Assembly: GCA_038238245.1 (NCBI GenBank)
Contig: JBBRXX010000021.1
Span: 1-64,000, forward strand
Length of the DNA: 64,000 bases
From: DASQHW01 sp038238245
GTDB taxonomy: Bacteria; Actinomycetota; Acidimicrobiia; IMCC26256; PALSA-610
Reading direction: 5' to 3'
In this document: piece by piece, positions 7,660-16,810 of the stretch
How the letters are laid out: every line of letters starts with the position of its first letter
Numbering within the stretch: position 1 is the stretch's first letter
Notes under the pieces: generated by a model
Databases searched by the model: none
Seen by the model: only the letters and a program-made list of their open reading frames with translations
Told to the model about the DNA's origin: nothing
Position numbers and translations under genes: made by a program

Positions 7660-8135
7660 AAGCGCCGAAAGCGGACCGGTCCAGGGATCCTGGGAGCAAT
7701 GCGGACCGTCATTTGGATCGCGCCTCGCGGTATCCAGCCGTTCCCCGGGCCCATTGGCTACGCACTCGGTCGCGAACCGTACCGGCGGCAGTCGCTTCTA
7801 CGGCGATCGCGTGGTTCCAAGCGACCCACGCGTTCCCGCCGATCTACGCAGCGCGAAGGCGTCCATCAGGATCAGCCTGTAGGCGACATCGACTCATGAT
7901 CATGATGATCGCCGCGCAACTGCTCAACAATTTCAAGGCCCACCTCGCGCACCGGCAACGACTTGCACGAGCCGCCTGACCATTCACCGCTGCCGACGAG
8001 CACGCGATCACCGGTTTCGCGGATGTCGCAGCGTCTCAGGGCGGCGTCCAGTCCGGCCCGCTACGGCAGCACCTACGATGACGCGTTCAGGAGACGACGC
8101 CCGGCAATTGCGCGCCGGATATCGCGCCGTCCTCC
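7660..8135. other. 476-bp intergenic region without a recognisable gene
   Basis: Reading frames here (for example 7713-7979 on the plus strand) have mixed codon use and resemble nothing I know. The stretch GATCATGATGATC (about 7897-7909) is locally palindromic. The region may be a decayed gene between the marR operon and tRNA-Lys; I see no integrase, direct repeat or other mobile-element trace. Confidence 0.4.
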
Positions 8136-8208
8136 GGGCCGCTGGCGCAACAGGCAGCGCGACGGACTTTTAATCCGCAGGTTCCGGGTTCGAGTCCCGG
8201 GCGGCCCA
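8136..8208 (+). tRNA. tRNA-Lys (TTT)
   Basis: Plus-strand cloverleaf of 73 nt: acceptor GGGCCGC/GCGGCCC, D-stem GCGC/GCGC, anticodon loop CTTTTAA (anticodon TTT), T-arm CCGGG/CCCGG with loop TTCGAGT, discriminator A; CCA is not encoded. One A-C mismatch occurs at the base of the anticodon stem. It stands alone. A GC-rich inverted repeat (GCCCC/GGGGC) follows within 35 bp and may terminate it. Confidence 0.94.
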
Positions 8209-8324
8209 CTCACTCACCTGAGTGCCCCGGGTGGGGCGCTCTCGCGGTGTTCGATTGAAGCGGGCTCGATTTCCGAACCCGTGAGTCAGTTCGATGCGCG
8301 AGCTGATGACCGCTCGGGCAGAGA

Positions 8325-9518
8325 TCAGCCTGTCGACTCGATCAGGTTCTGGTAAGTGCTCAGGCTCGCGTTGAAGAAGTTGCCGACCGCCGTGCACGAC
8401 CTGCGCGCGTGGCCGCAGGCCACGCCGCTGAGGACGTTGTACGCCGTGCCTTGATCAGGGCTCGGGACGATCGACCAGTTGTGGCCGTTCCAGGACTCGA
8501 TCAGGGTCTGGTAGTCGCCGAGGCGTGTGTCGAAGAAGCCGCCGACGGCTTGGCACGAGCGGGGAGACTGACAGGACACGTCGATGAGGTCGTTGACCTT
8601 CATCCCGTTGTTCGCGCTCGGGACGATCGACCAGGTCTCGCCGTGCAAGGACTCGATCAGCGTCTGGTACGTGCCGAGCCTCGTGTTGTAGTACTGACCC
8701 ACCGCCTGGCACGCGCGAGGCGAGCGACACGACACGCTCAGGAGATAGTTGCCGTTCGTCCCGTTGTTCGCGCTCGGGACGATCGACCAGGTGTCGCCGT
8801 TCCAGGATTCGATCAGCGTCTGGTAGGCGCCGAGGGTTGTGTCGTAGTAATAGCCAACCGCCTGGCACGATCTGCGAGAGTGACACGACACGCCGTCGAG
8901 GATGTTCGCAGCCGTGCCGTTGTTCGGGCTCGGGACGATCGACCAGCGGACACCGTTCCAGGACTCGATCAGCAGCGTTTGCACTGCGATGCTCGAATCG
9001 TAGGAGTAGCCAACCGCCTGGCACGACCTTGCTGACACACAAGACACCGCAGCGAGGATGTTGTTGACCGTGCCGTGGTTCGGGCTCGGGACGATCGACC
9101 AGTTGTGGCCGCTCCACGATTCGATCAGGGTGCGGGAAGTGCCGCTCGCATCGTAAAAGCCCACGGCCATGCACGACCTGGCCGAGGCACAGGAGACGCC
9201 GAGGAACTCGTTGTCGCCCGTCCCGTTGTTCGGGCTCGGGACGATCGACCATCCGGTGCGGTGCCGGGACTCGATCAGGCTCCTGTAGGCACCGAGGCCT
9301 GTGTCATAGGAGTAGCCGACGGCCGTGCAGGAGTTCGCCCGGTCACAGGACACGCGGGTGAGGGCGTTGATGCCGGTGCCTCTGTCGGGGCTCGGAACGA
9401 TCGACCAGCCGGTGAACGCGCCCGCCGCTGTCAGGGTTGCAATCGAAACGACCGCGGCCAAAGCCGCGCAGAGGGTGCCGTGAGCGACAAGAGACCGTCG
9501 CCTGCGCGCTGCGCTCAC
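8325..9518 (-). CDS. Secreted seven-repeat protein, probable beta-propeller
   Basis: A 397-residue exported protein. The GTG at 9518 follows CAGGGGTC and puts an Arg-rich n-region directly before the hydrophobic core LCAALAAVVSIATLTAAGAF; longer starts up to 9650 place 44 extra residues before the signal peptide. The rest is seven tandem units of 46-50 residues, each starting (G/N/T)WSIVPSPNNGT, then NxLxxVSC, a second Cys 5-6 residues on, AVGYYYDT, and YQTLIESWNG. Seven short beta-rich units suggest a seven-bladed propeller with one disulfide per blade (inference). Similar repeat proteins are widespread in actinobacteria without known function. It could bind carbohydrate or cell-wall material. 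Confidence 0.78.
   Translation of the reverse strand: MSAARRRRSLVAHGTLCAALAAVVSIATLTAAGAFTGWSIVPSPDRGTGINALTRVSCDRANSCTAVGYSYDTGLGAYRSLIESRHRTGWSIVPSPNNGTGDNEFLGVSCASARSCMAVGFYDASGTSRTLIESWSGHNWSIVPSPNHGTVNNILAAVSCVSARSCQAVGYSYDSSIAVQTLLIESWNGVRWSIVPSPNNGTAANILDGVSCHSRRSCQAVGYYYDTTLGAYQTLIESWNGDTWSIVPSANNGTNGNYLLSVSCRSPRACQAVGQYYNTRLGTYQTLIESLHGETWSIVPSANNGMKVNDLIDVSCQSPRSCQAVGGFFDTRLGDYQTLIESWNGHNWSIVPSPDQGTAYNVLSGVACGHARRSCTAVGNFFNASLSTYQNLIESTG
8328..9413 (-). repeat. Seven in-frame tandem coding repeats of about 140-155 bp
   Basis: Each unit encodes the WSIVPSP...LIESWNG module. The DNA copies remain visibly similar; for example the block reading GGGACGATCGACCA on the plus strand recurs at almost every unit boundary. 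This makes the region prone to recombination and to misassembly. Confidence 0.85.
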
Positions 9519-9919
9519 GACCCCTGCACTGCCGGAGCGTCGAAGCTTTCGCGGGACCTGCAGCGTGGTTCCTGCTTTCGCTCGTGCCAACCGACCACCA
9601 GCCGTTGAAGGATGAAGCGGTTGCCTTCGCGCACGGTAAGCCTTCCGCACCCAGCTGACGAGTGGTCGAGTGTCATGTGAGCGTCAATCTTCGGTCGGGC
9701 TGACGTCTCGGGAGGACATCACCCGCGAGAAATCAGTCGACGGGTGATCGCGGGCTGCCGGTAGGGTCGGCGTGTTCGCGGCCACCTCGGAGGTGCGTCA
9801 TGCGGGCTGCTCGCTCAGCCTGAGTCCCGATCGGGACAACGGAGTTCAGCCGGCCGGCGGCCTCGCCGGCGCGCTCGCTCTTCGCGCATCCGCGCCATCC
9901 TCCGAGGTGACCGAAACTC

Positions 9920-11164
9920 ATGCAATCCGGTGTCACCACCGCCTTCCTGAGGTGGACCTGTCTGCGCGCCGCGTTCGCACGCGGCTACTGGCTCACGACC
10001 GCGCTCTATCTCGTCGTCATCGCCGACCTCACGCCGGTCGAGCTCGTGCTGATCGGTGTGTTCCAGGGCATCACGGTGGTGATCGCCGAAGTTCCCGCCG
10101 GCGTCCTCGCCGACGCCGTGAGTCGACGCCTCTCGCTCGTCATCGGCCACGTCGTCATGGGAGTCGGCATGTCGATGGCCGGGTTGGTCACGTCGTTCCC
10201 ACGGCTCGTCGTGTCGCAGTGTCTCTGGGGCCTCGGCTGGGCGTTCTCGAGTGGCGCCGACGTCGCCTGGCTCACCGACGAGCTCGACCGTCCGGACGTG
10301 ATCGATCGCGTCCTCGTCGCGCAGGCGCGATGGGATCTGATCGGCACGTCGGTCGGCATCGTGTCGTTCGGCACGCTGGCGTGGGTGTCGACACTTTCGA
10401 CGGCGATCGTCGCGGCGGGCGTCGCAATGGTGCTGCTCGGTCTCGTCGCCGTCGCCCGATGGCCGGAGACGGGCTTCACCCCCGCGCCAGCTGGTCGCAG
10501 GTGGCGCCAATCCGTGTCGATACTCCGTCGCGGGCTCGCACTGGCGCGTGCCGACCGGGTGATCCTGGTCGTCCTCGTGGCGACCCTTCTCGTGAACGGG
10601 AGCGCCGAGGCCTACGGGCGCTTGCTCGAGAATCGTCTCGTCACGCTGGGCATGCCGACAGACCCGGACCCCATTGTGTGGTTCGCCGCGCTCAGCCTCG
10701 TCGGCGTCGCCCTCGGTGCCATGGTGCTCCGCGTCGTCGAAATGCGCATCGCGGGCGCGGGCGTCGCCAGGCGCACCTACGTGTACTCCTGCGCGGTCGG
10801 CGTCGTAGGCCTTCTCCTGTTCGCGCACGCGCCCGACACCGCCACCGCGGTCGCCGGCGTGCTCCTCGTCTCGGGCATCGCCCACCCGGTCATCCGCACC
10901 ACCGGTGTCATCTGGATCAACCGCCGCGCCACCAGCGTCGTTCGTGCCACCGTGCACTCTCTTCTCTCGCAAGCCGAGCACGCCGGCGAGATCATCTTCG
11001 GCATCGCACTGGCGCTGGTCGCCCGGGCTGCGTCCACCACGGTCGCACTCACGGGATCCGCTGCCCTGCTCGCATGCGCCGGCCTGCTCGCGACCACCAC
11101 GCGCGACGACCAACGAGGGTTGAAACTCCGACGGCCGGGCGGTCGCCGTCTCGGCGAGGGTTGA
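9920..11164 (+). CDS. Major facilitator superfamily transporter
   Basis: A 414-residue integral membrane protein with about 12 hydrophobic segments. The first pair is joined by the MFS-like loop GVLADAVSRRLSLVIG near residues 60-75, and a long charged loop near 190-215 separates the two halves. ADVAWLTDEL in TM4-5 is typical of MFS exporters annotated as drug or permease transporters. The ATG at 9920 follows GAGGTGA. It stands between the minus-strand repeat protein and a small cupin gene 33 bp downstream, with which it may be cotranscribed. The substrate cannot be predicted. Confidence 0.82.
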   Translation: MQSGVTTAFLRWTCLRAAFARGYWLTTALYLVVIADLTPVELVLIGVFQGITVVIAEVPAGVLADAVSRRLSLVIGHVVMGVGMSMAGLVTSFPRLVVSQCLWGLGWAFSSGADVAWLTDELDRPDVIDRVLVAQARWDLIGTSVGIVSFGTLAWVSTLSTAIVAAGVAMVLLGLVAVARWPETGFTPAPAGRRWRQSVSILRRGLALARADRVILVVLVATLLVNGSAEAYGRLLENRLVTLGMPTDPDPIVWFAALSLVGVALGAMVLRVVEMRIAGAGVARRTYVYSCAVGVVGLLLFAHAPDTATAVAGVLLVSGIAHPVIRTTGVIWINRRATSVVRATVHSLLSQAEHAGEIIFGIALALVARAASTTVALTGSAALLACAGLLATTTRDDQRGLKLRRPGGRRLGEG

Positions 11165-11196
11165 CCGCGTCGGCGGCGTGGCGTCAGGCTCGTGGG

Positions 11197-11577
11197 ATGG
11201 ACGTCCGGTCGATTGTCGATGTCGAGCCCGAGGTCGAGCACAACGGCACGGTGCCGGTGTGGTATCTCGTGCACCCCCGCGAGATGAAGCAACTCACCGA
11301 CGGTGGTTACCTGGAGCTCGTCAACGAGTTCGAGGTCGCGGCGGGCGGCGCGGTTTTCCCGCACTCCCACCCGACGCACGAGTTCTATTTCGTGATGTCG
11401 GGCCGCGGCGTCATGACCGCGGACGGCGAGGACCGCAACGTGCAGGCCGGTGACCTCGTGTACATCCCGCCCGACAAGGTGCACAGCTTGGCGCCGACGG
11501 GCGGAGGCGCAATCCACTGCTTCTGCTTCGCCGTGGCCGTCAAGAACGCCCCGAGCATCGACTACACGTCGCACTGA
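11197..11577 (+). CDS. Cupin-domain protein
   Basis: A 126-residue single cupin barrel. Motif 1 is FPHSHPTHEFYFVMSGRG (about residues 53-70) with His ligands and Glu. Motif 2 is GDLVYIPPDKVHSLAP (about 85-100) with the third His, so a bound metal is expected. The ATG at 11197 lacks a strong Shine-Dalgarno. It lies 33 bp after the MFS gene and 44 bp before the GT-C type gene. Single-domain cupins include isomerases, dioxygenases and ligand-binding proteins; the function here is open. Confidence 0.8.
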   Translation: MDVRSIVDVEPEVEHNGTVPVWYLVHPREMKQLTDGGYLELVNEFEVAAGGAVFPHSHPTHEFYFVMSGRGVMTADGEDRNVQAGDLVYIPPDKVHSLAPTGGGAIHCFCFAVAVKNAPSIDYTSH

Positions 11578-11621
11578 CCCGCGCGCGTGCAACGTTCCCC
11601 GCAACGCGGTCGCCCGATGCC

Positions 11622-13742
11622 ATGACCGTAGACGTCAGTGACGGCGAACCGTCGGAGAGAACGCGCATGGCCCGGGTCACGCAGCGGGCACTGGTGGCGG
11701 CGCCGCTCGTCTTGATCGCGGTCGTCGGATGGGCGCATCGTTGGATATTCGACGACGGGTTCATCTACCTGCGGGTCGTGCGCCAGGTCCGTGTGGGTCA
11801 CGGACCTGTGTTCAATGCCGGTGAGCGGGTCGAGGCGTTCACGAGCCCGTTGTGGGTCGCGGTGCTCTCGGTGGCGGATCTCCTGACGCCGTTCCGCTTG
11901 GAATGGATCGCCGTCTGGCTCGGGATCCTCTGTTCATTGCTGGGCGGCGCGTTGGCGATGGCCGGAGCGGCGCGTCTGACGCGGCTTGACGCCCGCGATG
12001 GATTCCTCGTACCCGTCGGGTTCTTCGTGTTCGCGGCGGTGTTGCCGGTGTGGTACTTCGAGACGAGCGGGCTCGAGACGGGGCTTGCGTTCGCGTGGCT
12101 CGGCGCATGTACGTGGATCCTCGCGAGTTGGGCGCGAACTGAGGGCGCGCGAATGTCCCGGCCCGGTCTCGTGGTCATCGGCCTCGGGTGGTTGGTTCGA
12201 CCGGAGCTGCTGGTCGACAGTGTCGTCTTCGTCGCGCTCGTGTTGATCTTCACGTGGCGCGGCGCGACGTGGCCCGGCCGGTTGGGCGCCATGTTGTGGG
12301 CGACGGGCTTGCCACTCGCGTATCAAATCTTCCGCATGGGCTACTACGGAAGCACGGTCGCCAACACGGCGATCGCCAAGGAAGGCTCACGGCTGCGTCT
12401 CGACGCCGGCTGGTCGTACTTCCAGGACTTCGTCCGCCCGTATTGGTTGTGGATACCCGTGGTCATCCTCGTGGCCGGCGTATACGCACCGCTCGCGATC
12501 CGTTTGTTGCGGACGCGACACGCGCGCGCGGTGGGGGTACTCGCTGCGTTCGTTCTCGCGGCGGCGGGGAACGCAGGCGGCGTTGTTGCGTTTGGCGGCG
12601 ACTACCTGCACGGCCGTCTTCTGCTCCCCGCGCTGTTCGCGTTCTGCGCACCTATTGCGGTGGTGCCGGCCACCGCTCGGTACGCGGCGTCGGTTGGTGC
12701 TCTTGCGTGGGCGACGGTGTGTCTCGTCGCACTGCGACCACCGGAGACTCGTTCGTCGTCGGTGTTCACGTTCAAGAAGGCCATCGCGTACGGACTGCCG
12801 CAGGCGTCGGGGCGAGTCACACTCGCAGACGCAGGATGGGGACGCGGCAACAAGGTCATCGCGTTGCTCGCGGGGCGTGCGGTGTTCATCAACAAGACCG
12901 GCTTCGGCGCGCCGGACGTCGAGCGGATCAATCCACCGGTGGCGGCCGGCGTGCCCCTCCCGACCGTGGTAATGGGCGCGATCGGCGCGCTCGGGTATGC
13001 GCTTGGTCCGGACGTGAGCATCCTCGACCTCAACGGACTCGCGGATCCACTCACGGCACATTTGGCGCTCGCGCGGCGTGGTCAGCCGGGCCACGAGAAG
13101 CTCACCCCCCCTGCATGGATCGCGGCCCGCGTCACGGCTCCCGACGCCAAACTCGAGCCGGAGGCGTTCTACGGCGTGCGGTCGGCGACGACGCCTACCG
13201 ATCTCACCATGGCGTTCTCGTTGCAAGTCGAATGGGCGCGTGCGGCATTGCAGTGCAAGGCGATCGCCGACCTGCGCAGCTCGACGCAGGATCCGCTGAC
13301 TCCCGGTCTGTTTCTCTCCAACGTCTTTCATTCCGCCGGCCGTGCTTCTCGGCGGATCCCGCCCGACCCCCACCAGGCATACCTGCGGTTCTGCGGCTCG
13401 TCGGCCCCACCGACGATCTCGGCCGCGACGTCCCCGCACTCCGGTCGCCGGGTGAACGCGGCGGCGTTCGACGGTCGCTCCCCGTGGTCTCCTCGGGACG
13501 CAGCAGCGCCTGCCGTCGCCCGCCGACACACCGAGCGCGCGCAGGTTCTCCGCGAATCGACCGACAGGTTCACGCGCTCTCGCGCTCCGCCGCGCGTCCC
13601 CGAGCATTCCTGTTCCGACCCCCGCATTCACGCACCCCAACCAGGACGCACACCACAACCAGGACGAGCGCGCGAGACTCCGCGGCGGCGGGGACAGTTC
13701 GGCGCCGGGCCGAGAGGTTCTTATCTTGCGCGCATCTCGTGA
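11622..13742 (+). CDS. GT-C type membrane glycosyltransferase-like protein (AftB/ZomB-like), copy 1
   Basis: A polytopic membrane protein of 706 residues. The N-terminal TM is followed by the loop FDDGFIYLRVVRQVRVGHGP and NAGERVEAFTSPLW, the Asp-Asp signature of GT-C transferases such as mycobacterial AftB and the related ZomB annotations, which use polyprenyl-phosphate sugars outside the membrane. Further landmarks are ETSGLETGLAFAWLGAC, FRMGYYGSTVANTA, GGDYLHGRLLLPALF and ILDLNGLADPLTAHLA. Similarity to the next gene ends near residue 590; the last 115 residues are Arg/Pro/Ser-rich, unlike a folded domain. The stop overlaps the next start by 17 bp. The odd tail could be real disordered sequence or a frameshift product. 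Confidence 0.75.
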   Translation: MTVDVSDGEPSERTRMARVTQRALVAAPLVLIAVVGWAHRWIFDDGFIYLRVVRQVRVGHGPVFNAGERVEAFTSPLWVAVLSVADLLTPFRLEWIAVWLGILCSLLGGALAMAGAARLTRLDARDGFLVPVGFFVFAAVLPVWYFETSGLETGLAFAWLGACTWILASWARTEGARMSRPGLVVIGLGWLVRPELLVDSVVFVALVLIFTWRGATWPGRLGAMLWATGLPLAYQIFRMGYYGSTVANTAIAKEGSRLRLDAGWSYFQDFVRPYWLWIPVVILVAGVYAPLAIRLLRTRHARAVGVLAAFVLAAAGNAGGVVAFGGDYLHGRLLLPALFAFCAPIAVVPATARYAASVGALAWATVCLVALRPPETRSSSVFTFKKAIAYGLPQASGRVTLADAGWGRGNKVIALLAGRAVFINKTGFGAPDVERINPPVAAGVPLPTVVMGAIGALGYALGPDVSILDLNGLADPLTAHLALARRGQPGHEKLTPPAWIAARVTAPDAKLEPEAFYGVRSATTPTDLTMAFSLQVEWARAALQCKAIADLRSSTQDPLTPGLFLSNVFHSAGRASRRIPPDPHQAYLRFCGSSAPPTISAATSPHSGRRVNAAAFDGRSPWSPRDAAAPAVARRHTERAQVLRESTDRFTRSRAPPRVPEHSCSDPRIHAPQPGRTPQPGRARETPRRRGQFGAGPRGSYLARIS

Positions 13743-15420
13743 GGCGGGTCCCGACCGGCGGCAGATGCTCCAGCTACTGCTCCTCGTCGCGCCCGCCGCG
13801 CTCCTGGCCATCATGGCGTGGCAACACCGATGGGTCGGTGACGACGCGTTCATCAACTTCCGCGTTGTGAGGCAGATACAGGCCGGTCACGGCCCGGTGT
13901 TCAACGCCGGCGAGCGCGTCGAGGCCGGTACGAGTCCGCTGTGGATCATGATCCTGTTCGCGGCCGACGTCGTGACGCCGCTTCGCCTCGAGTGGATCGC
14001 GGTCGTGCTCGGTATCGGCCTCACGATCACGGGGTTGATGCTGGCGCAACGAGGAGCGTGGCACATCGTGCAGGCCACGCATCCCGGCGCGCTCGTCGTC
14101 CCCTTCGGCGCGTTGTTGCTGGCCGCGCTTCCCCCGATGTGGGACTACGCGACCTCCGGTCTCGAGATGGGCCTTGCCTTCGCATGGCTCGGTGCGTGCT
14201 TCTGGGGCCTCGCGCGCCGCTACCACCGATCGATCGAGTCGGCGGGTGATCGGACAAGACCGCCCGTGTGGCTGTGCATTCTCATCGGGCTCGGACCTCT
14301 CGTTCGACCCGACTTCGCGATCTTTTCGGTGGTATTCGTCGCGGCGGCGTTCGTCATCGATCCGGGCCGCCGTAGGGCCGAACGCGGCTACGCGGTCGCG
14401 GCGATGCTTGCGCTCCCTCTCGGCAGTGAGCTCTTTCGCATGGGTTACTACGCGAGCCTCGTGCCCAACACCGCGCTCACGAAGGAGAGCGCGCTCGTCA
14501 ACTGGGCGCAAGGCTGGCGGTATCTGCAGAACTACGGCGCTCCGTACTGGCTCTGGGTGCCCCTGCTCGTCGTCGTGGTGGTCATCGTCGCCATACTCGT
14601 GACGGGTACACGAGACGCCCGACGGCTCGCCATCCTCGGCGCGCCGGTGGTGGGCGCTCTGTTGCACGCCGTCTATGTCGTAAGAGTCGGCGGCGATTTC
14701 ATGCACGCGCGGCTTCTGCTGCCGGCAACCTTCGCCGCGATTCTCCCGGTGTCGGTCCTCGTGTTCCGCGGCTGGTCCCGGGTCGCCGTCACGACGATGA
14801 TCTTGTGGGCCTTGATCTGTGCGCTCTCGCTTCGCGCACCGTTCCCGACGGTCACAATCACCGACGAGCGCAGATTCTGGCAGCGCTCCACGAAGCACGA
14901 GCATCCGATCACGGTTGCCGACTTCCGTGCGATCCCCGGATACCAGAAGGGCACGCACGCGCGTGCGCTCGAAGCAAGCGGCACACGGGCACTCGCGCTC
15001 CTCCAGGCAGACGTCCCGCTCGGTTCGAAGGTGAAGCAACCAGTCGTCGTGCAATTGGGCTCGGCCGGCGTCGGTGGATATCTGGCACCGACCGACGCGT
15101 ACGTCATCGACACACTCGGGCTCGCCGACCCAATCGGATCTCGGCTACGGATCGAAGAGCGCGGAAGGCCGGGGCACGAGAAGGAGCTTCTCCAGCCGTG
15201 GATGCTTGCGCGCTTCACCGACGCCGACGGCCCGCAGACGACGCCCGGCCGCCGGGCCCTTGGGTGTGGTGAGCTGCGCGAGCTGCTCGAGGCGACGTCG
15301 GGACCGCTTGGGTTCACCGACATTCTCCGCAACCTGGCGTGGGCGCCGCGCCTCACCAGTCTGCGGATCGCGCGCGAGCCCATCGTGGCCGAGCCGGAGT
15401 TGTGCGGCGGCAAACGATGA
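13726..15420 (+). CDS. GT-C type membrane glycosyltransferase-like protein (AftB/ZomB-like), copy 2
   Basis: A 564-residue polytopic membrane paralogue of the preceding protein. It shares GDDAFINFRVVRQIQAGHGP, NAGERVEAGTSPLW, TSGLEMGLAFAWLGACFW, FRMGYYASLVPNTALTKE, GGDFMHARLLLPATF and the C-terminal VIDTLGLADPIGSRL. The catalytic Asp pair of the GT-C fold is conserved. The TTG at 13726 overlaps the end of copy 1, implying coupling; an ATG 39 bp further on is a fallback start. The two genes form a tandem duplicate that has diverged substantially. A role in building a cell-envelope glycan is likely; donor and acceptor are unknown. Confidence 0.78.
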   Translation: MRASREAGPDRRQMLQLLLLVAPAALLAIMAWQHRWVGDDAFINFRVVRQIQAGHGPVFNAGERVEAGTSPLWIMILFAADVVTPLRLEWIAVVLGIGLTITGLMLAQRGAWHIVQATHPGALVVPFGALLLAALPPMWDYATSGLEMGLAFAWLGACFWGLARRYHRSIESAGDRTRPPVWLCILIGLGPLVRPDFAIFSVVFVAAAFVIDPGRRRAERGYAVAAMLALPLGSELFRMGYYASLVPNTALTKESALVNWAQGWRYLQNYGAPYWLWVPLLVVVVVIVAILVTGTRDARRLAILGAPVVGALLHAVYVVRVGGDFMHARLLLPATFAAILPVSVLVFRGWSRVAVTTMILWALICALSLRAPFPTVTITDERRFWQRSTKHEHPITVADFRAIPGYQKGTHARALEASGTRALALLQADVPLGSKVKQPVVVQLGSAGVGGYLAPTDAYVIDTLGLADPIGSRLRIEERGRPGHEKELLQPWMLARFTDADGPQTTPGRRALGCGELRELLEATSGPLGFTDILRNLAWAPRLTSLRIAREPIVAEPELCGGKR

Positions 15421-15444
15421 CGCAGGTCGTCACGGACATCTCAG

Positions 15445-16803
15445 CTAGGCCGGGCATTGGATGCCGGCGAGCGAGATGTCGTTGCACCAGCCTTGGCGCG
15501 CCAGCTTCCACTCCCCGGCGACGAGGTGTGCCTCGTTGAAGCGCGGCGCGAACGACGGTGTCGAGTAGTTGGGGATATCGATCTCGTACTGGATCGCGGC
15601 GACGGTCGGCGACAGGAAGACGAGGTCGTTGAACTTCATGACCGCGGTGCGCACCTGCTCCTTGAATTGGCCGGCGCGCAAGGGAGCCATGATCTCGGCG
15701 AAGCCGTGCGAGTCGTCGAAGTGGGCGAACACTGCGTCGTCGCTCCCACCCTTCGCGTAGGCGGCGTTGAACGTGTCGATGACTGCCTGGCGCGCGGCCG
15801 CGGCGTCGGCAGGCTGGTGGACACCTGGGACGGGCAACTTCTGGGGCGCGGTGCACGCGGCGTCATACTGGCTTTCCTCCGGCAGCGCCGAGATCGTGGT
15901 CGTCGCGATCGTGCCGCCCGACGCGTCGACCGCGGTGAGCGTGACCTTCGCCTTCTGGAGGTCGGCGCCACCGTGACCGACGAGCACCGCGACGCCGTCA
16001 ACCGGCGCCATCTCATCGTCGGAACCGTCGGGGAACGACGCCCGCAGCCTGGCCGCGCCGGGCGGACCTTGCGCGACGACGATCCACCGCACCGCCTGCT
16101 CGTTCTGGCCGATCACACTGAGCGTGCCGCCCACCTTCGATCCGTCCCTTTGCGCGGCGTAGAGGGGCGCGACTCCGGCACCGGCAACCGCGTCGTCGGA
16201 GACGTCGGCTTGCACGTAGCCGTTGGGGGAACACCAACCGGGCGGCGTCCACCACGGCGGACCCTGCACCGAGGACTCGGACGTGACGTCGGTGCGATAC
16301 GCCCGGATCGTCACGCCGGCCGGCGTCGTGCGGGTGAACACGCGCGCCATCGGCATCGAGGTGTAGGGCTCGACGTTGACGCCACCGCGGCCGGGGAGGA
16401 GCCGCACGTCGTTGTTGAAGGCCGGGACCAAGCCCACCTGGGGAGCGGCCTTTGTACCGCCCGAGCCGCCCAGGAGATCCGGGGTGGCACCGAAAGAAGC
16501 GCCGCTCGAGAGTGAGATCCGCGGCACGGCTTCGTGGGTCGCGACGACGCGATCGGTCGGTACCGTGTCCGGCTTCTCACCCGCGGTCTTTACTGCCGGA
16601 CTGTGAGTTTCGCGACGAATGGACGACACCACCGCGACCGCCGACAGGCACAGTACGAGTATCAGCGCGAGCGCGAATGCGCGTGTCGTTCGGCGGCCGT
16701 GGCGCGCCATCCGGTCGACCAGGTCGTCCCAGTCTTCGGCGACCGACACTTCACCTGCCCGCGCTGCCAGCCGGCCGTGGAGCTCGTCCTCGAATTCGTT
16801 CAT
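15445..16803 (-). CDS. Membrane protein encoded with an ECF sigma factor, possible anti-sigma factor
   Basis: A 452-residue single-pass protein. About 40 charged N-terminal residues (MNEFEDELHGRLAARAGE...) are cytosolic, followed by one TM (FALALILVLCLSAVAVVSS, about 43-62) and a large extracytoplasmic part. The last 120 residues (QAVIDTFNAAYAKGGSDD... through EWKLARQGWCNDI) resemble NTF2-like domains of secreted actinobacterial proteins. Four or more Cys in the exported part could form disulfides. It starts 7 bp after the ECF sigma stop, so both are one operon. The arrangement is that of a transmembrane anti-sigma factor sensing outside conditions, although I see no clear zinc-binding anti-sigma motif. 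Confidence 0.7.
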   Translation of the reverse strand: MNEFEDELHGRLAARAGEVSVAEDWDDLVDRMARHGRRTTRAFALALILVLCLSAVAVVSSIRRETHSPAVKTAGEKPDTVPTDRVVATHEAVPRISLSSGASFGATPDLLGGSGGTKAAPQVGLVPAFNNDVRLLPGRGGVNVEPYTSMPMARVFTRTTPAGVTIRAYRTDVTSESSVQGPPWWTPPGWCSPNGYVQADVSDDAVAGAGVAPLYAAQRDGSKVGGTLSVIGQNEQAVRWIVVAQGPPGAARLRASFPDGSDDEMAPVDGVAVLVGHGGADLQKAKVTLTAVDASGGTIATTTISALPEESQYDAACTAPQKLPVPGVHQPADAAAARQAVIDTFNAAYAKGGSDDAVFAHFDDSHGFAEIMAPLRAGQFKEQVRTAVMKFNDLVFLSPTVAAIQYEIDIPNYSTPSFAPRFNEAHLVAGEWKLARQGWCNDISLAGIQCPA

Positions 16804-16810
16804 GATTCGA

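Noticed and set aside
7713..7979. 88-codon plus-strand frame before tRNA-Lys
   Set aside because: Composition is not coding-like and nothing is recognised; may be a decayed gene at most.
8136..9650. Integrated element at tRNA-Lys
   Set aside because: No integrase, no direct repeat of the tRNA 3' end seen within reach, and the neighbouring genes look chromosomal.
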